DNA of 36,719 bases. Source: Deltaproteobacteria bacterium (GTDB lineage Bacteria > Desulfobacterota > Syntrophobacteria > BM002). Position 1 is the stretch's first letter; each line of letters begins with the position of its first letter. The position numbers and the translations under genes were made by a program. Positions 7,395 to 13,615 of the stretch are shown in pieces. The notes under the pieces are model-generated. The model saw nothing but the letters and a program-made list of their open reading frames with translations. It was not told the origin of the DNA and made no database searches. The stretch covers positions 282,133-318,851 of the forward strand of contig CP070692.1 in NCBI GenBank assembly GCA_020353215.1, written 5' to 3'.

Positions 7395-7853
7395 ATGAGT
7401 AGGAGTACCGTGTTTATGCTGGCTTTGACCGTTACGTTGATCCAGTGTTCAACTGATCCTGCGATAAAGCCGGGCCCTGCGGGCAGAGAACTACCGCCAT
7501 GTCCCGACTCTCCCAACTGTGTGTCTTCTCTGAGCGATGACAAATCTCATTACGTCAAGCCCCTTGAGTATGAGGGTTCTGTTGAGAAGGCCAAAGAGGA
7601 ACTCATCGCCGTGATCAGTTCCATGAAGCGTTCCAAGATTGTTAGGGCCGAAGCTGGCTATCTGCACGCCACCTTTACCTCTTTCCTTTTTCGCTTCGTG
7701 GACGATGTGGAATTTTCCTTTGATCATGCACAAAAGGTAATCCATGTCCGGTCGGCATCGAGGACAGGTTACTCGGACTTGGGTGTGAATCGTAAAAGAG
7801 TGGAGGAAATCCGAAAGAGATTCGCGACTCGCGAAATCGGTCAGACGGACTGA
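7395..7853 (+). CDS. DUF1499 family lipoprotein
   Basis: A 152-residue protein. The N-terminal hydrophobic stretch ends in LIQC, a plausible lipobox with Cys18, so it is probably anchored to a membrane. The DUF1499 signature follows: LPPCPDSPNCVSS, then HYVKPLEY, YLHATFTSFLFRFVDDVEF and VHVRSASRTGYSDLGVNRKRV-type residues near the C terminus. DUF1499 proteins are widespread in proteobacteria, cyanobacteria and plastids and have no firm function. It starts three bases after the DUF4174 stop, closing the four-gene run, and is convergent with the coiled-coil gene. Confidence 0.87.
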   Translation: MSRSTVFMLALTVTLIQCSTDPAIKPGPAGRELPPCPDSPNCVSSLSDDKSHYVKPLEYEGSVEKAKEELIAVISSMKRSKIVRAEAGYLHATFTSFLFRFVDDVEFSFDHAQKVIHVRSASRTGYSDLGVNRKRVEEIRKRFATREIGQTD

Positions 7854-7884
7854 CTTCCCCACCCTGCCTTGGGTCATGGTTTCT

Positions 7885-8160
7885 TTATCCGGCCGGTGGG
7901 GCCCAGAAAGCGATTTCGGGTGCTTTGCTTGATGTGAGCCAGGGATACCGTTTCTCGAGATCCTCCAACCTTCTTTTGTAATGATGCACCCTCAAACGCA
8001 TCTTTCCGTCCTCGGGAGCCTCTCTTAGTGCAGCCTCCGCATCTCGCAAAAGCACCCTGAGCTCAAGGTACTCCGTCTCCACCTGTTGGACTTCTTTTCG
8101 GAATCTATGAATGCGTTGCAACAGCCGGTCCGGGTCACTATAATCTATCGGAACCGTCAT
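7885..8160 (-). CDS. Small coiled-coil hypothetical protein
   Basis: A 91-residue charged protein. Residues about 10-70 are two helices with heptad-like hydrophobics (LLQRIHRFRKEVQQVETEYL, then MRLRVHHYKRRLEDLEKRYPW), probably an antiparallel coiled coil. A short proline-containing tail ends in WAPPAG. GAGGAG lies six to eight bases before the ATG. Family not recognised. It precedes nothing on its strand but follows DUF2237, from which it may be co-transcribed. Confidence 0.6.
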   Translation of the reverse strand: MTVPIDYSDPDRLLQRIHRFRKEVQQVETEYLELRVLLRDAEAALREAPEDGKMRLRVHHYKRRLEDLEKRYPWLTSSKAPEIAFWAPPAG

Positions 8161-8202
8161 GATCCGCTCCTCATAGCACTACGATGCCATCTGCTCCAGC
8201 TT

Positions 8203-8574
8203 TTAGCTTAAATCAATCGCATGCTTTTTGAACTCTTTTATTGACACGTATTTCAGAGCCCCTTCGTGGGTGGCTGCTAGAATCACCGGTGGAGCGGTGC
8301 CGGCATCCAGCGCCTCCCTCCACCGCGAAACACACAAACACCATCTATCCCCTGGCTTTAGAGAAGGGAACCCGTGCATTGGAGCCGGTGTCGTCAAATC
8401 GTTGCCTCTAAATTTCGTGATTGAAAGGAACTCATTCGTTACCTCGGCACACACCACGTGGGTACCCGTATCTCGAGGTCCCGTTTCACACGAGCCGTTT
8501 CTGTAAAAACCAGCCATTGGAGAGGTGCAGCAGGTTTCGAGCGGTTCTCCATAGACATTTTTAGAATCTGCCAT
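8203..8574 (-). CDS. DUF2237 family protein
   Basis: A 123-residue protein that is nearly all DUF2237. The conserved blocks are KNVYGEPLETCC, PMAGFYRNGSCETGP, GTHVVCAEVTNEFL, GNDLTTP, FPSLKPGDRWCLC and APPVILAATHEGALKYV. The five or more conserved Cys suggest metal or cluster binding, though none is shown for the family. The frame extends to 8613, but GGAG lies nine bases before the ATG at 8572-8574, where the domain begins. The upstream boundary is about 70 bases from the MITE-like element. Confidence 0.9.
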   Translation of the reverse strand: MADSKNVYGEPLETCCTSPMAGFYRNGSCETGPRDTGTHVVCAEVTNEFLSITKFRGNDLTTPAPMHGFPSLKPGDRWCLCVSRWREALDAGTAPPVILAATHEGALKYVSIKEFKKHAIDLS

Positions 8575-8645
8575 TGTTTCAACTCCACTGCTATCATGGC
8601 GCCGGATTTTCATTCAATCAAAAATTCTTTCGGGATCCGCTCCCT

Positions 8646-8829
8646 TAGCCCGGATGTTTCATGAATTGCAGTCGGGAAACCGTGAAGATGGGCCTTCCAC
8701 AGGGCAACCGCAGGGTGTTGGACCTGAGGCGTACTTCAACGGTACGTCGCAAGGTGCGACACCCGAGGACGCCCGGAAGAACGCCCATATCCGCGGTTGC
8801 AGCAGGTGATTCATGAAATGTCCGGTTTA
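8646..8829. mobile_element. MITE-like 184-bp element with 21-bp inverted ends
   Basis: The left end TAGCCCGGATGTTTCATGAAT (8646-8666, cited here as its 21 positions) and the reverse complement of 8809-8829 agree at 17 of 21 positions. The segment has no coding potential of its own. A 9-base core (TTTCATGAA) is common to both ends and recurs in two other places in the window (12008 and 32367). The right outer end supplies the TAA stop of the SOUL gene at 8827-8829. No clear target duplication is visible. The arrangement fits a miniature inverted-repeat element mobilised by a transposase elsewhere. Confidence 0.65.
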
Positions 8830-9489
8830 GTCGGTGGGCATCCGGAAACCCTGCTCCACCGGAATCAAGACCTCGTTGCGTCGCAAAAACCAAGGCATAA
8901 ATGGTGGGTTGTACCGGGCAAAGACCGGCTCGCCCACAGGTCTCAATCCGCTTTTCCCGATCAGCTCAAAAAGCCGGTCTTTCTTCTCCTCGTAGCGGCT
9001 TTGGCTCCAGGTCCCTGAGTATCGAAGCGCCGCCATAAGCTGGCCGGAAATCTCCCTTAGTTCGACCCTGCTGTCCAGTGGCTCGGGCAAGGTCTCCATG
9101 GTATAGTGCGATGGCATGACAAAGGTGATCCGGTACCTTTCACCCATCCTTTCCATATTGACGGGTGCGGTCATCGAAATTTTCTCCGATTTTGCCTCTT
9201 GTGATACTGGCGCTGCCATCGCAATCGACTGCTTGCTAAGGTTCTTCCCGGAAATGTAGTCGAAAAGGCGCCGGAAGCCTTCGTTTCCTACCTGTTCGAA
9301 ATCTCCCTCCACGAAAGTCTCGGCCACGATTTGCGGCTCATATTTCCTGAGTTCAAATGCCTGTTTCTTTTGCTTTTCAACAACCGTATACTTAGCCTTC
9401 TCTAAAGCCATGGCATCCCCAACTGCGAAAAACGTGTTTGCAGACATCACTAGTATGTAAAGCAGAGCGAGCAAATTGTGCGGCTTCAT
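8827..9489 (-). CDS. SOUL-type haem-binding protein, exported
   Basis: A 220-residue protein with an N-terminal signal peptide (LLALLYILVMSANTFFAVG). The SOUL/HEBP fold follows: YTVVEKQKKQAFELRKYEP, GFRRLFDYISGKN, the IAMAAPV and ISMTAPV pair, ITFVMPSHYTMETLPEP, and YSGTWSQ to YNPPFMPWFLRRNEV. The MxxPV repeats and FLRRNEV are diagnostic. Family members bind haem or tetrapyrroles; export suggests periplasmic haem handling. GGAGG lies seven bases before the ATG. Its stop codon lies in the outer end of the adjacent MITE-like element, so the last residues may have been changed by insertion. It lies 18 bases downstream of the TPR gene and is probably co-transcribed with it. Confidence 0.9.
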   Translation of the reverse strand: MKPHNLLALLYILVMSANTFFAVGDAMALEKAKYTVVEKQKKQAFELRKYEPQIVAETFVEGDFEQVGNEGFRRLFDYISGKNLSKQSIAMAAPVSQEAKSEKISMTAPVNMERMGERYRITFVMPSHYTMETLPEPLDSRVELREISGQLMAALRYSGTWSQSRYEEKKDRLFELIGKSGLRPVGEPVFARYNPPFMPWFLRRNEVLIPVEQGFRMPTD

Positions 9490-9507
9490 CTAACATCCTC
9501 CACGACG

Positions 9508-10218
9508 TCAATTTTTATCCGGCGGTCTCAGCCTCTTTCCAAATATCCACACAAATGCGATGCCGATTATACCGTAAAGCCCTAAATGGCTTATTTCTTC
9601 CGGGCTGGGATACCTTTTGTCGGGATAACGCCACAGGACAATTCTCGGGTCCAACTCCACTGACCTTCGGTAATCCGCCCGGGCAAGTTTATCCTCACCG
9701 CGCTGCCAGTAAATCTTGAACCTGGTTCGGTATGCGTCCGCCCTGCTTCGCGGATCCCCTCTCAGTCCAATGGCCTTGGAGGCGTCCCGGATAGCTTCCT
9801 CGTCCCGGCCCATCAGCCTGTAAGCCTCTGCCCGGTTGGCGTAGGCTTCCACCCGCTCCAGTTCCATATTGATGGCAAGAGTGAAGTAGTGAACGGCTGG
9901 TTCATAGAACCTCTTCTTCAGATAACCCATGCCTAGCATCCGATAGGACTCACCGTTCGCACCGGCAAGCTTGGTGTAGGCCGTAAAGTCTTCAATCGAT
10001 AGTTGGTATTTTCCTTGCCAATAGTAGAGCATTCCCCTTTTCTCGTAAACTTCCGCCAGCCTGGGATCCAGCTCCAGCGCTTTGGTGAAGTATTCGATCT
10101 TTTTTCGGGTCACGGACTCTTGAACTCCCAGGTTGAAATACATCATCGCCTCGTCGCTGTGAGCAGGCGTGGCGACCAGCAAAACTGTTGTGATCAGAAA
10201 CAAGACAGCCGATTTCAT
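9508..10218 (-). CDS. Periplasmic TPR protein with C-terminal membrane anchor
   Basis: A 236-residue protein starting MKSAVLFLITTVLLVATPAH, a clear signal peptide. Four to five TPR units follow (for example YFTKALELDPRLAEVYEKRG and AVHYFTLAINMELERVEAY). A C-terminal hydrophobic helix (LYGIIGIAFVWIFGK) with basic residues after it would hold the protein in the membrane. The frame runs up to 10350, but the ATG at 10216-10218 has GAGG nearby and is followed by the signal peptide. It probably scaffolds protein contacts in the periplasm; partners are unknown. It leads the SOUL gene. Confidence 0.8.
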   Translation of the reverse strand: MKSAVLFLITTVLLVATPAHSDEAMMYFNLGVQESVTRKKIEYFTKALELDPRLAEVYEKRGMLYYWQGKYQLSIEDFTAYTKLAGANGESYRMLGMGYLKKRFYEPAVHYFTLAINMELERVEAYANRAEAYRLMGRDEEAIRDASKAIGLRGDPRSRADAYRTRFKIYWQRGEDKLARADYRRSVELDPRIVLWRYPDKRYPSPEEISHLGLYGIIGIAFVWIFGKRLRPPDKN

Positions 10219-10752
10219 CCTGTGCCTCGTTGCGCTTGCGTTCAGTATGACAGCCTTATGGATCATCAGTGGATAAGTATGAGAAGCCAGCGACGTTCGT
10301 CCAACCGGGTTGGACGAACGACGTTCCGGAATCGTCGCCTCATTCACCATCTTGAAACAGTTCGGGTTTCCCTTACGAGTTCATTTCGACACTGTGCGAC
10401 TTGATGATTAACTTCGTACGAACCTTCTTGATTGGCTCTTCTATCAAAAAGCTTTTGCTTTCAAACTCTCGTTTCGTAGATCCGGTATTTTTAATTTAAT
10501 TCGTTTCAGAACGAGTGCGATGGTAAAATACTAGGTGGAAATTAGTAGGTGAAAACTACCACGGTGTGAAATCAATCAAGATGAGATTTGCGAATTCGGG
10601 GGTGAGTTAAAAGTATTGCGGAGAGGACTTGAGGCGGTTTAGCGCGTCTATTTTACAGCGAAGTAGGTGGGGTCAAGCTCGAACGAGTTATCCTGACCCC
10701 GTTTTCGTGGCTGCCGTCGAGAGGTGATAGCCTTTTCAACTTTTGCCAGAAT
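10219..10752. other. 534-base non-coding stretch with palindromes
   Basis: No convincing gene is seen. The stretch is AT-rich in the middle (10440-10620). It holds a 27-base near-perfect palindrome at 10294-10320 and a hairpin at 10669-10700: GGGGTCA pairing with TGACCCC, with an inner CTCG/CGAG stem, followed by GTTTTCG. The latter resembles a REP-type hairpin. Confidence 0.5.
10294..10320. repeat. 27-base palindrome
   Basis: CGTTCGTCCAACC (10294-10306) and GGTTGGACGAACG (10308-10320) are perfect reverse complements around one base. With almost no loop it suits a dimeric protein binding site or cruciform better than a terminator. It sits 76 bases upstream of the TPR gene start, where an operator would be expected. 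Confidence 0.5.
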
Positions 10753-10782
10753 GAGAAGACGGGACTAAAGCCCCGACTTCTC
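10753..10782 (-). terminator. Hairpin spanning the end of the YeeE operon
   Basis: GAGAAGACGGG (10753-10763) and CCCGACTTCTC (10772-10782) pair with one mismatch. The stem includes the last codons and stop of the YeeE-like gene. No T tract follows on the minus strand, so it may be a terminator or an mRNA 3'-end stabiliser. Confidence 0.4.
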
Positions 10783-11292
10783 AAACCAACGAAAAAGGTA
10801 CAGCGCACCGATGATGAATGCCGGGATAATGATCCAGTGACTGACACCGAGCACCTGAGGCAAGGTGATTTTTCCAAACGTTCCCCAGGTAAGAATTGAT
10901 TTTTTGAGCGCAGGGTAGCACTCGGCGTAGATGGCGGCGCCGACAAGCATTCCTAAGACTCCCCAAAGCGCATCCCAGCGTCCTTCACCGATGGCCCCGG
11001 CAGAAGTCCCAGGGCAATAGCCCAATAGGCCCCAGCCGGCACCAAAAAGCAAACCGCCAATGATATTCGCCCCCAGATTGGTAGGCTTGACGGAGAGCTC
11101 GACGAAACCCAGATCCTTGAAGACATAGATACCGATCATACTCACCAATACGGTGGAAAGCATGAATTTGACGATCGTCATATCCATCAGTCGCAAGGCC
11201 CCCAACTGTTTATCGTAACGAAGCACTCGCCCTTTCTGGAGAAAAAACCCGAAGAGTATTCCCGTAACTAGTCCGTAGATGAGCATTTTCAT
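10765..11292 (-). CDS. YeeE/YedE (TsuA-like) sulfur/selenium transport family protein, second subunit
   Basis: A 175-residue membrane protein with about five hydrophobic segments: LIYGLVTGILFGFFLQKG, FMLSTVLVSMIGIYVF, ANIIGGLLFGAGWGLLGYCPG, ALWGVLGMLVGAAIYAE and WIIIPAFIIGALYLF. GYCPGTSAGA in the middle is the conserved Cys motif of the family. YeeE/YedE proteins carry thiosulfate or related sulfur, and some are linked to selenium. Short forms come in adjacent pairs that resemble the two halves of the longer proteins. Its ATG overlaps the stop of the upstream partner (ATGA at 11289-11292), so the two are translationally coupled. Confidence 0.9.
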   Translation of the reverse strand: MKMLIYGLVTGILFGFFLQKGRVLRYDKQLGALRLMDMTIVKFMLSTVLVSMIGIYVFKDLGFVELSVKPTNLGANIIGGLLFGAGWGLLGYCPGTSAGAIGEGRWDALWGVLGMLVGAAIYAECYPALKKSILTWGTFGKITLPQVLGVSHWIIIPAFIIGALYLFRWFEKSGL

Positions 11293-11813
11293 CGGCTATC
11301 ACCTCCTCCGTAAAGCATTCGCGCAACCACCAAGCCGCCAATGAAAAAACAAATCAGTGCAACGTATCCACTGACCGAAAGCTGAGCGGAACCACTCAGA
11401 CCGTGGCCACTGGGTCAGCCGCCGGCCAGTCTGGCACCGAACATAGCCACTGCTGCTCCAATGAAGGCAACAATACCTCTTTTCCCAAGACTTTCGCCAA
11501 ACCGGCCCTGCCACATGTCAGGAAGTGGTTGCCAGCGAAAGCTGCCTGAGGTTACTGCCGAAATCAGGGATCCAATTAAGACACCCAGCACAAACATCCA
11601 TTGCCATTCGATTTTGGGCACCTTGCTCTTGAAATAGGTCATCTGCGCAACCCGCTCGGCACCAAACACTTGCTCAATCATTCCGGCCGTGCGAACGAAC
11701 GAGGTTGAGGCGCCAAAATACTTTCCAGCGATTAAAACCGAGAAGATGAGAACCACCCCTGAGAGCGCCCCTGCCAAGTAAGGACTCCAGCCATCATCGG
11801 TTTTGAGTCTCAT
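11289..11813 (-). CDS. YeeE/YedE family transporter subunit, probable selenoprotein (Sec133)
   Basis: Read through the TGA at 11415-11417, this is a 174-residue protein with selenocysteine at 133. Its first part has membrane segments YLAGALSGVVLIFSVLIAG, WMFVLGVLIGSLISAVTSG and GIVAFIGAAVAMFGARLAGG. The UGA then falls exactly where family members have Cys in GG-C-x-SGHG-[LI]-SG; here the sequence continues PSGHGLSGSAQLSV and a last membrane helix (VALICFFIGGLVVARML). Two things favour real readthrough. The extended frame ends at 11289-11291 in an ATGA overlap with the partner gene, and a bacterial SECIS-like hairpin follows the UGA. Stopping at the UGA would remove the signature motif and one helix. 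AAAGGAG precedes the ATG. A nonsense mutation or base-call error is the alternative. Confidence 0.8.
11372..11417 (-). promoter_or_regulatory. Bacterial SECIS-like element in the YeeE mRNA
   Basis: In the mRNA the UGA (11417-11415) is followed after 15 bases by CUGAGU, loop GGUUCC, GCUCAG: six pairs including one U-G. The loop begins 21 bases after the UGA and has G at its first two positions, as bacterial SECIS elements require. A lower stem pairs UGACC, which contains the UGA itself, with GGUCA at 11376-11372. The layout is that recognised by SelB; binding is inferred. Confidence 0.65.
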
Positions 11814-11916
11814 AGCCAGTGAACTCCTTTCTCTAACTTTATGGTACAGTGCATGTCTTTAAACAGCTCCGGGCATATTCTTAAAGGATGAATGTCTACA
11901 GATGGGGTGGGCATTC

Positions 11917-11932
11917 TGTGACATATTTCACA
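11917..11932 (-). promoter_or_regulatory. CRP-family binding site upstream of the YeeE operon
   Basis: A perfect TGTGA-CATATT-TCACA palindrome is centred 111 bases before the YeeE start codon. This is the half-site pair bound by CRP-type regulators, a family that also includes sulfur- and redox-responsive members. The spacing suits activation of a promoter between it and the gene. Confidence 0.6.
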
Positions 11933-12007
11933 TTATACCACGAATTAGCAGTATGAATAGAAAGTGTCAATCGCAAAAACCATTTTATGTCCACGAATGT
12001 TAGGTCC

Positions 12008-12030
12008 AGCCCGAATATTTCATGAATTGC
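12008..12030. repeat. Solo copy of the MITE end
   Basis: AGCCCGAATATTTCATGAAT and the next bases match the left end of the 8646-8829 element, including TTTCATGAATTGC. By eye 23 of 28 positions agree over 12008-12035. No second end is found nearby, so this is a solo or decayed copy. Confidence 0.55.
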
Positions 12031-12069
12031 CGTAGCGATACCATGCAACTTGGTTCTGCTTTGCTTCTA

Positions 12070-12342
12070 TCAGAAGCTTGTCTGAGGGGAAGCATTTCTG
12101 TCCACGGGAGATTCATGGTAAAGTATGGATTTTATCCGCGCCATTGCCCGTCCGATTACCTCCAGCTCAGTACATATTTTGTGCTCGAGACGGACGTTTT
12201 CGGAGAAATTGAAAATGTCCATGGCCAGATCGGGATCAGGAAAAAGCGAACTGAATGCATCGATGGTGGGCAAATCCGGTTTGAGCTCTACTTCATATCG
12301 TGCTTGTATATGCGATAAGAAAGTCTGTTGAAGCTGGATCAA
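12070..12342 (-). CDS. Doubtful 90-aa hypothetical protein, perhaps a gene remnant
   Basis: The frame reads like a real protein, with ordered hydrophobic and acidic residues (LPTIDAFSSLFPDPDLAMDI, then a helical NVRLEHKICTELEVIGRAMA). It has only a TTG start, no ribosome site and no promoter that I can see. Two opposite-strand frames cover the same bases and look worse. It ends 40 bases from the solo repeat end. It may be the 3' part of a gene whose front has been lost. Family not recognised. Confidence 0.35.
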   Translation of the reverse strand: MIQLQQTFLSHIQARYEVELKPDLPTIDAFSSLFPDPDLAMDIFNFSENVRLEHKICTELEVIGRAMARIKSILYHESPVDRNASPQTSF

Positions 12343-12582
12343 ATCTAATTGGTAGGTGCGAAAGGCTATCTGAGCTCACTTGTGAGTGGCCATTAGTGCA
12401 TATAGAAAGGAAATGGTCAGCACTGTCTGGGAAAACAGCGAGTTTGTCGGGCAATTAAATGGTATCGCCATCTGTGTAGCAAGTTTCCCGTTGATTATAA
12501 TCGAAAGTCCAGGGGCACTGAATATTATCTCAAGTTTTCATTGCTCAAGAATGGTGGCTGAAAGTAAAGGAGTAGGAGCAAT

Positions 12583-12607
12583 AAATGGTAGTAAACGACT
12601 ACCATTT
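12583..12607. repeat. Perfect 10-pair hairpin
   Basis: AAATGGTAGT and ACTACCATTT flank the loop AAACG. Four T bases end the right arm, but the sequence then becomes CACCCC. It lies 98 bases upstream of the small gene at 12705 and may be an operator or weak terminator. Confidence 0.45.
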
Positions 12608-12704
12608 TCACCCCATTATTATACCCTTGATTTTTCAGCGATTGCCCCTACCTTTTTCACTGAGAAACGAGAACAAGCGGCATTAGAAACGACAGGAGAT
12701 TGCC

Positions 12705-12908
12705 ATGAATGAAAAAAGAGAGTTTAAAGAAAGGGAAGAAGAGTTGGTTGAGTCTGGATGGGCTGGTCCTGGGATCGAGATTTGGCCGGAAGAGGATGAC
12801 TACACAATGTGGCGGTCAATGAGGACAAATGCTAGAAGGTACTTGGAGTGCAACATTCCAGATTTGGCAGCCAGTCCTTTCTGCGGAAAGGGATACCACA
12901 ACGGTTAG
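12705..12908 (+). CDS. Small acidic hypothetical protein
   Basis: A 67-residue protein with a charged first part (NEKREFKEREEELVESGWAG), two Trp-containing turns (EIWPEEDDYTMW) and two Cys in the C-terminal third (LECNIPDL, SPFCGKGYHNG). AGGAG lies six bases before the ATG, a good ribosome site in a gene-poor stretch. No signal peptide or membrane segment. Family not recognised. It precedes the hsp20 leader, and its transcript probably ends at the 13022-13063 hairpin. Confidence 0.6.
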   Translation: MNEKREFKEREEELVESGWAGPGIEIWPEEDDYTMWRSMRTNARRYLECNIPDLAASPFCGKGYHNG

Positions 12909-12920
12909 AACCGGAATATC

Positions 12921-12954
12921 TTACGACCAAGCGTTTTGTTACGACCATGCGTTT
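12921..12954. repeat. Tandem 16-base direct repeat, 18-base period
   Basis: TTACGACCAAGCGTTT and TTACGACCATGCGTTT, 18 bases apart, differ at one position. They lie just after the small gene and about 120 bases upstream of hsp20. The spacing of nearly two helical turns would suit a regulator that binds as a tandem pair. Confidence 0.5.
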
Positions 12955-13021
12955 GAGGTAGCGCACAGACCATTAGCTGAACACCGTGACAATCAAAAGG
13001 ATTAAATTACATGATAGCCAG

Positions 13022-13063
13022 GGCTCCCATAGGCTGCCTGACCGGTCGCGGGAGCCTTTTTTT
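13022..13063 (+). terminator. Intrinsic terminator-like hairpin abutting the hsp20 ribosome site
   Basis: GGCTCCC (13022-13028) pairs with GGGAGCC (13050-13056), followed by seven T. The 21-base loop can fold further (GGCTGCC region). The T run ends directly against GGGAGG, the hsp20 Shine-Dalgarno sequence, 11 bases before the ATG. It looks like a complete intrinsic terminator, yet any hsp20 mRNA with a normal leader must pass through it. Confidence 0.75.
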
Positions 13064-13074
13064 GGGAGGTCTAG

Positions 13075-13497
13075 ATGAAGTGGTTTCCGGATGATTACCA
13101 TAAAGTTGGAATCGAGAAGACGATGATAATTTATAAAGGATTCTTGCACCGTTTTGAACTTTTTCACATTGACATAAATTCCGGTTGGCGTCCTTTTTTG
13201 GACCTATACGAGACTGAGCAAGATCTCGTTGTGCTGGTGGAGCTGGCAGGAATGCAAGCTGATGATGTGGAAATTAACGTGGGTAGGGAGCGCGTACAGT
13301 TACGGGGAAATCGCTGCCGGCCGTCGGAGCACAAGGTAACTCGTGTCCACCACATGGAGATAGAGTTCGGGCCATATGATCAGATGATCGCGCTTCCTGA
13401 ACCGGTAGACCCCAACGGCTCAACGTCGACCTATCGGGATGGATTTCTAATTATCCGCTTGCCGAAAGAAGTAAAATCCCTGAGGTTAGACCAATGA
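13075..13497 (+). CDS. Hsp20/alpha-crystallin small heat-shock protein
   Basis: A 140-residue protein with an alpha-crystallin domain from about residue 38. WRPFLDLYETEQDLVVLVELAG begins it (cited in part), then ADDVEINVGRERVQLRGNR, a loop with HHMEIEFGPYDQMIALPEPVD and the ending YRDGFLIIRLPK, which matches the family's G-x-L-x-[IV]-x-[LVI]-PK end. The N-terminal arm is short and no IXI tail motif is seen after LPK. Such proteins are ATP-independent chaperones holding unfolding proteins in the cytoplasm. GGAGG lies five bases before the ATG. Upstream is the terminator-like hairpin, which may regulate it; lon follows 118 bases later on the same strand, so chaperone and protease may respond together. 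Confidence 0.92.
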   Translation: MKWFPDDYHKVGIEKTMIIYKGFLHRFELFHIDINSGWRPFLDLYETEQDLVVLVELAGMQADDVEINVGRERVQLRGNRCRPSEHKVTRVHHMEIEFGPYDQMIALPEPVDPNGSTSTYRDGFLIIRLPKEVKSLRLDQ

Positions 13498-13615
13498 GAC
13501 GGAAGAGTGACGGGAATGCGACCATAAAATATTCGTGCAAAGCGATACATGCCGTCTCATTCGAGAAAGGGAGATGATAGATTTTCGCTAAGAAAGCGGA
13601 CTAAGGAGATATTGA

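Larger units (their letters stand above)
12031..12704. other. Gene-poor stretch of 674 bases
   Basis: It holds one doubtful minus-strand frame (12070-12342, listed separately), the perfect hairpin at 12583-12607, and an open + strand frame from 12386 to 12712 that lacks a ribosome site and is not protein-like. I see no other gene or RNA. Confidence 0.5.

Noticed and set aside
8645-8893. An 82-residue minus-strand frame across the repeat element
   Set aside because: It runs through the MITE-like element and the end of the SOUL gene in another frame; no coding signal.
10669-10700. GGGGTCA/TGACCCC hairpin as a terminator of a + strand gene
   Set aside because: No + strand gene lies upstream and the T tract is poor; a REP-like hairpin is a safer description.
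11415-11813. A truncated 132-residue YeeE protein ending at the TGA
   Set aside because: Stopping there would lose the family's signature motif and last helix, and would break the ATGA coupling with the next gene; readthrough as selenocysteine explains the sequence better.
12386-12712. A 108-residue + strand frame upstream of the small acidic gene
   Set aside because: GTG start without ribosome site, irregular composition, and it overlaps the well-supported start at 12705.
12940-13060. CRISPR-like repeats near the tandem 16-mer
   Set aside because: Only two copies with a two-base gap; no spacers or cas genes are present.
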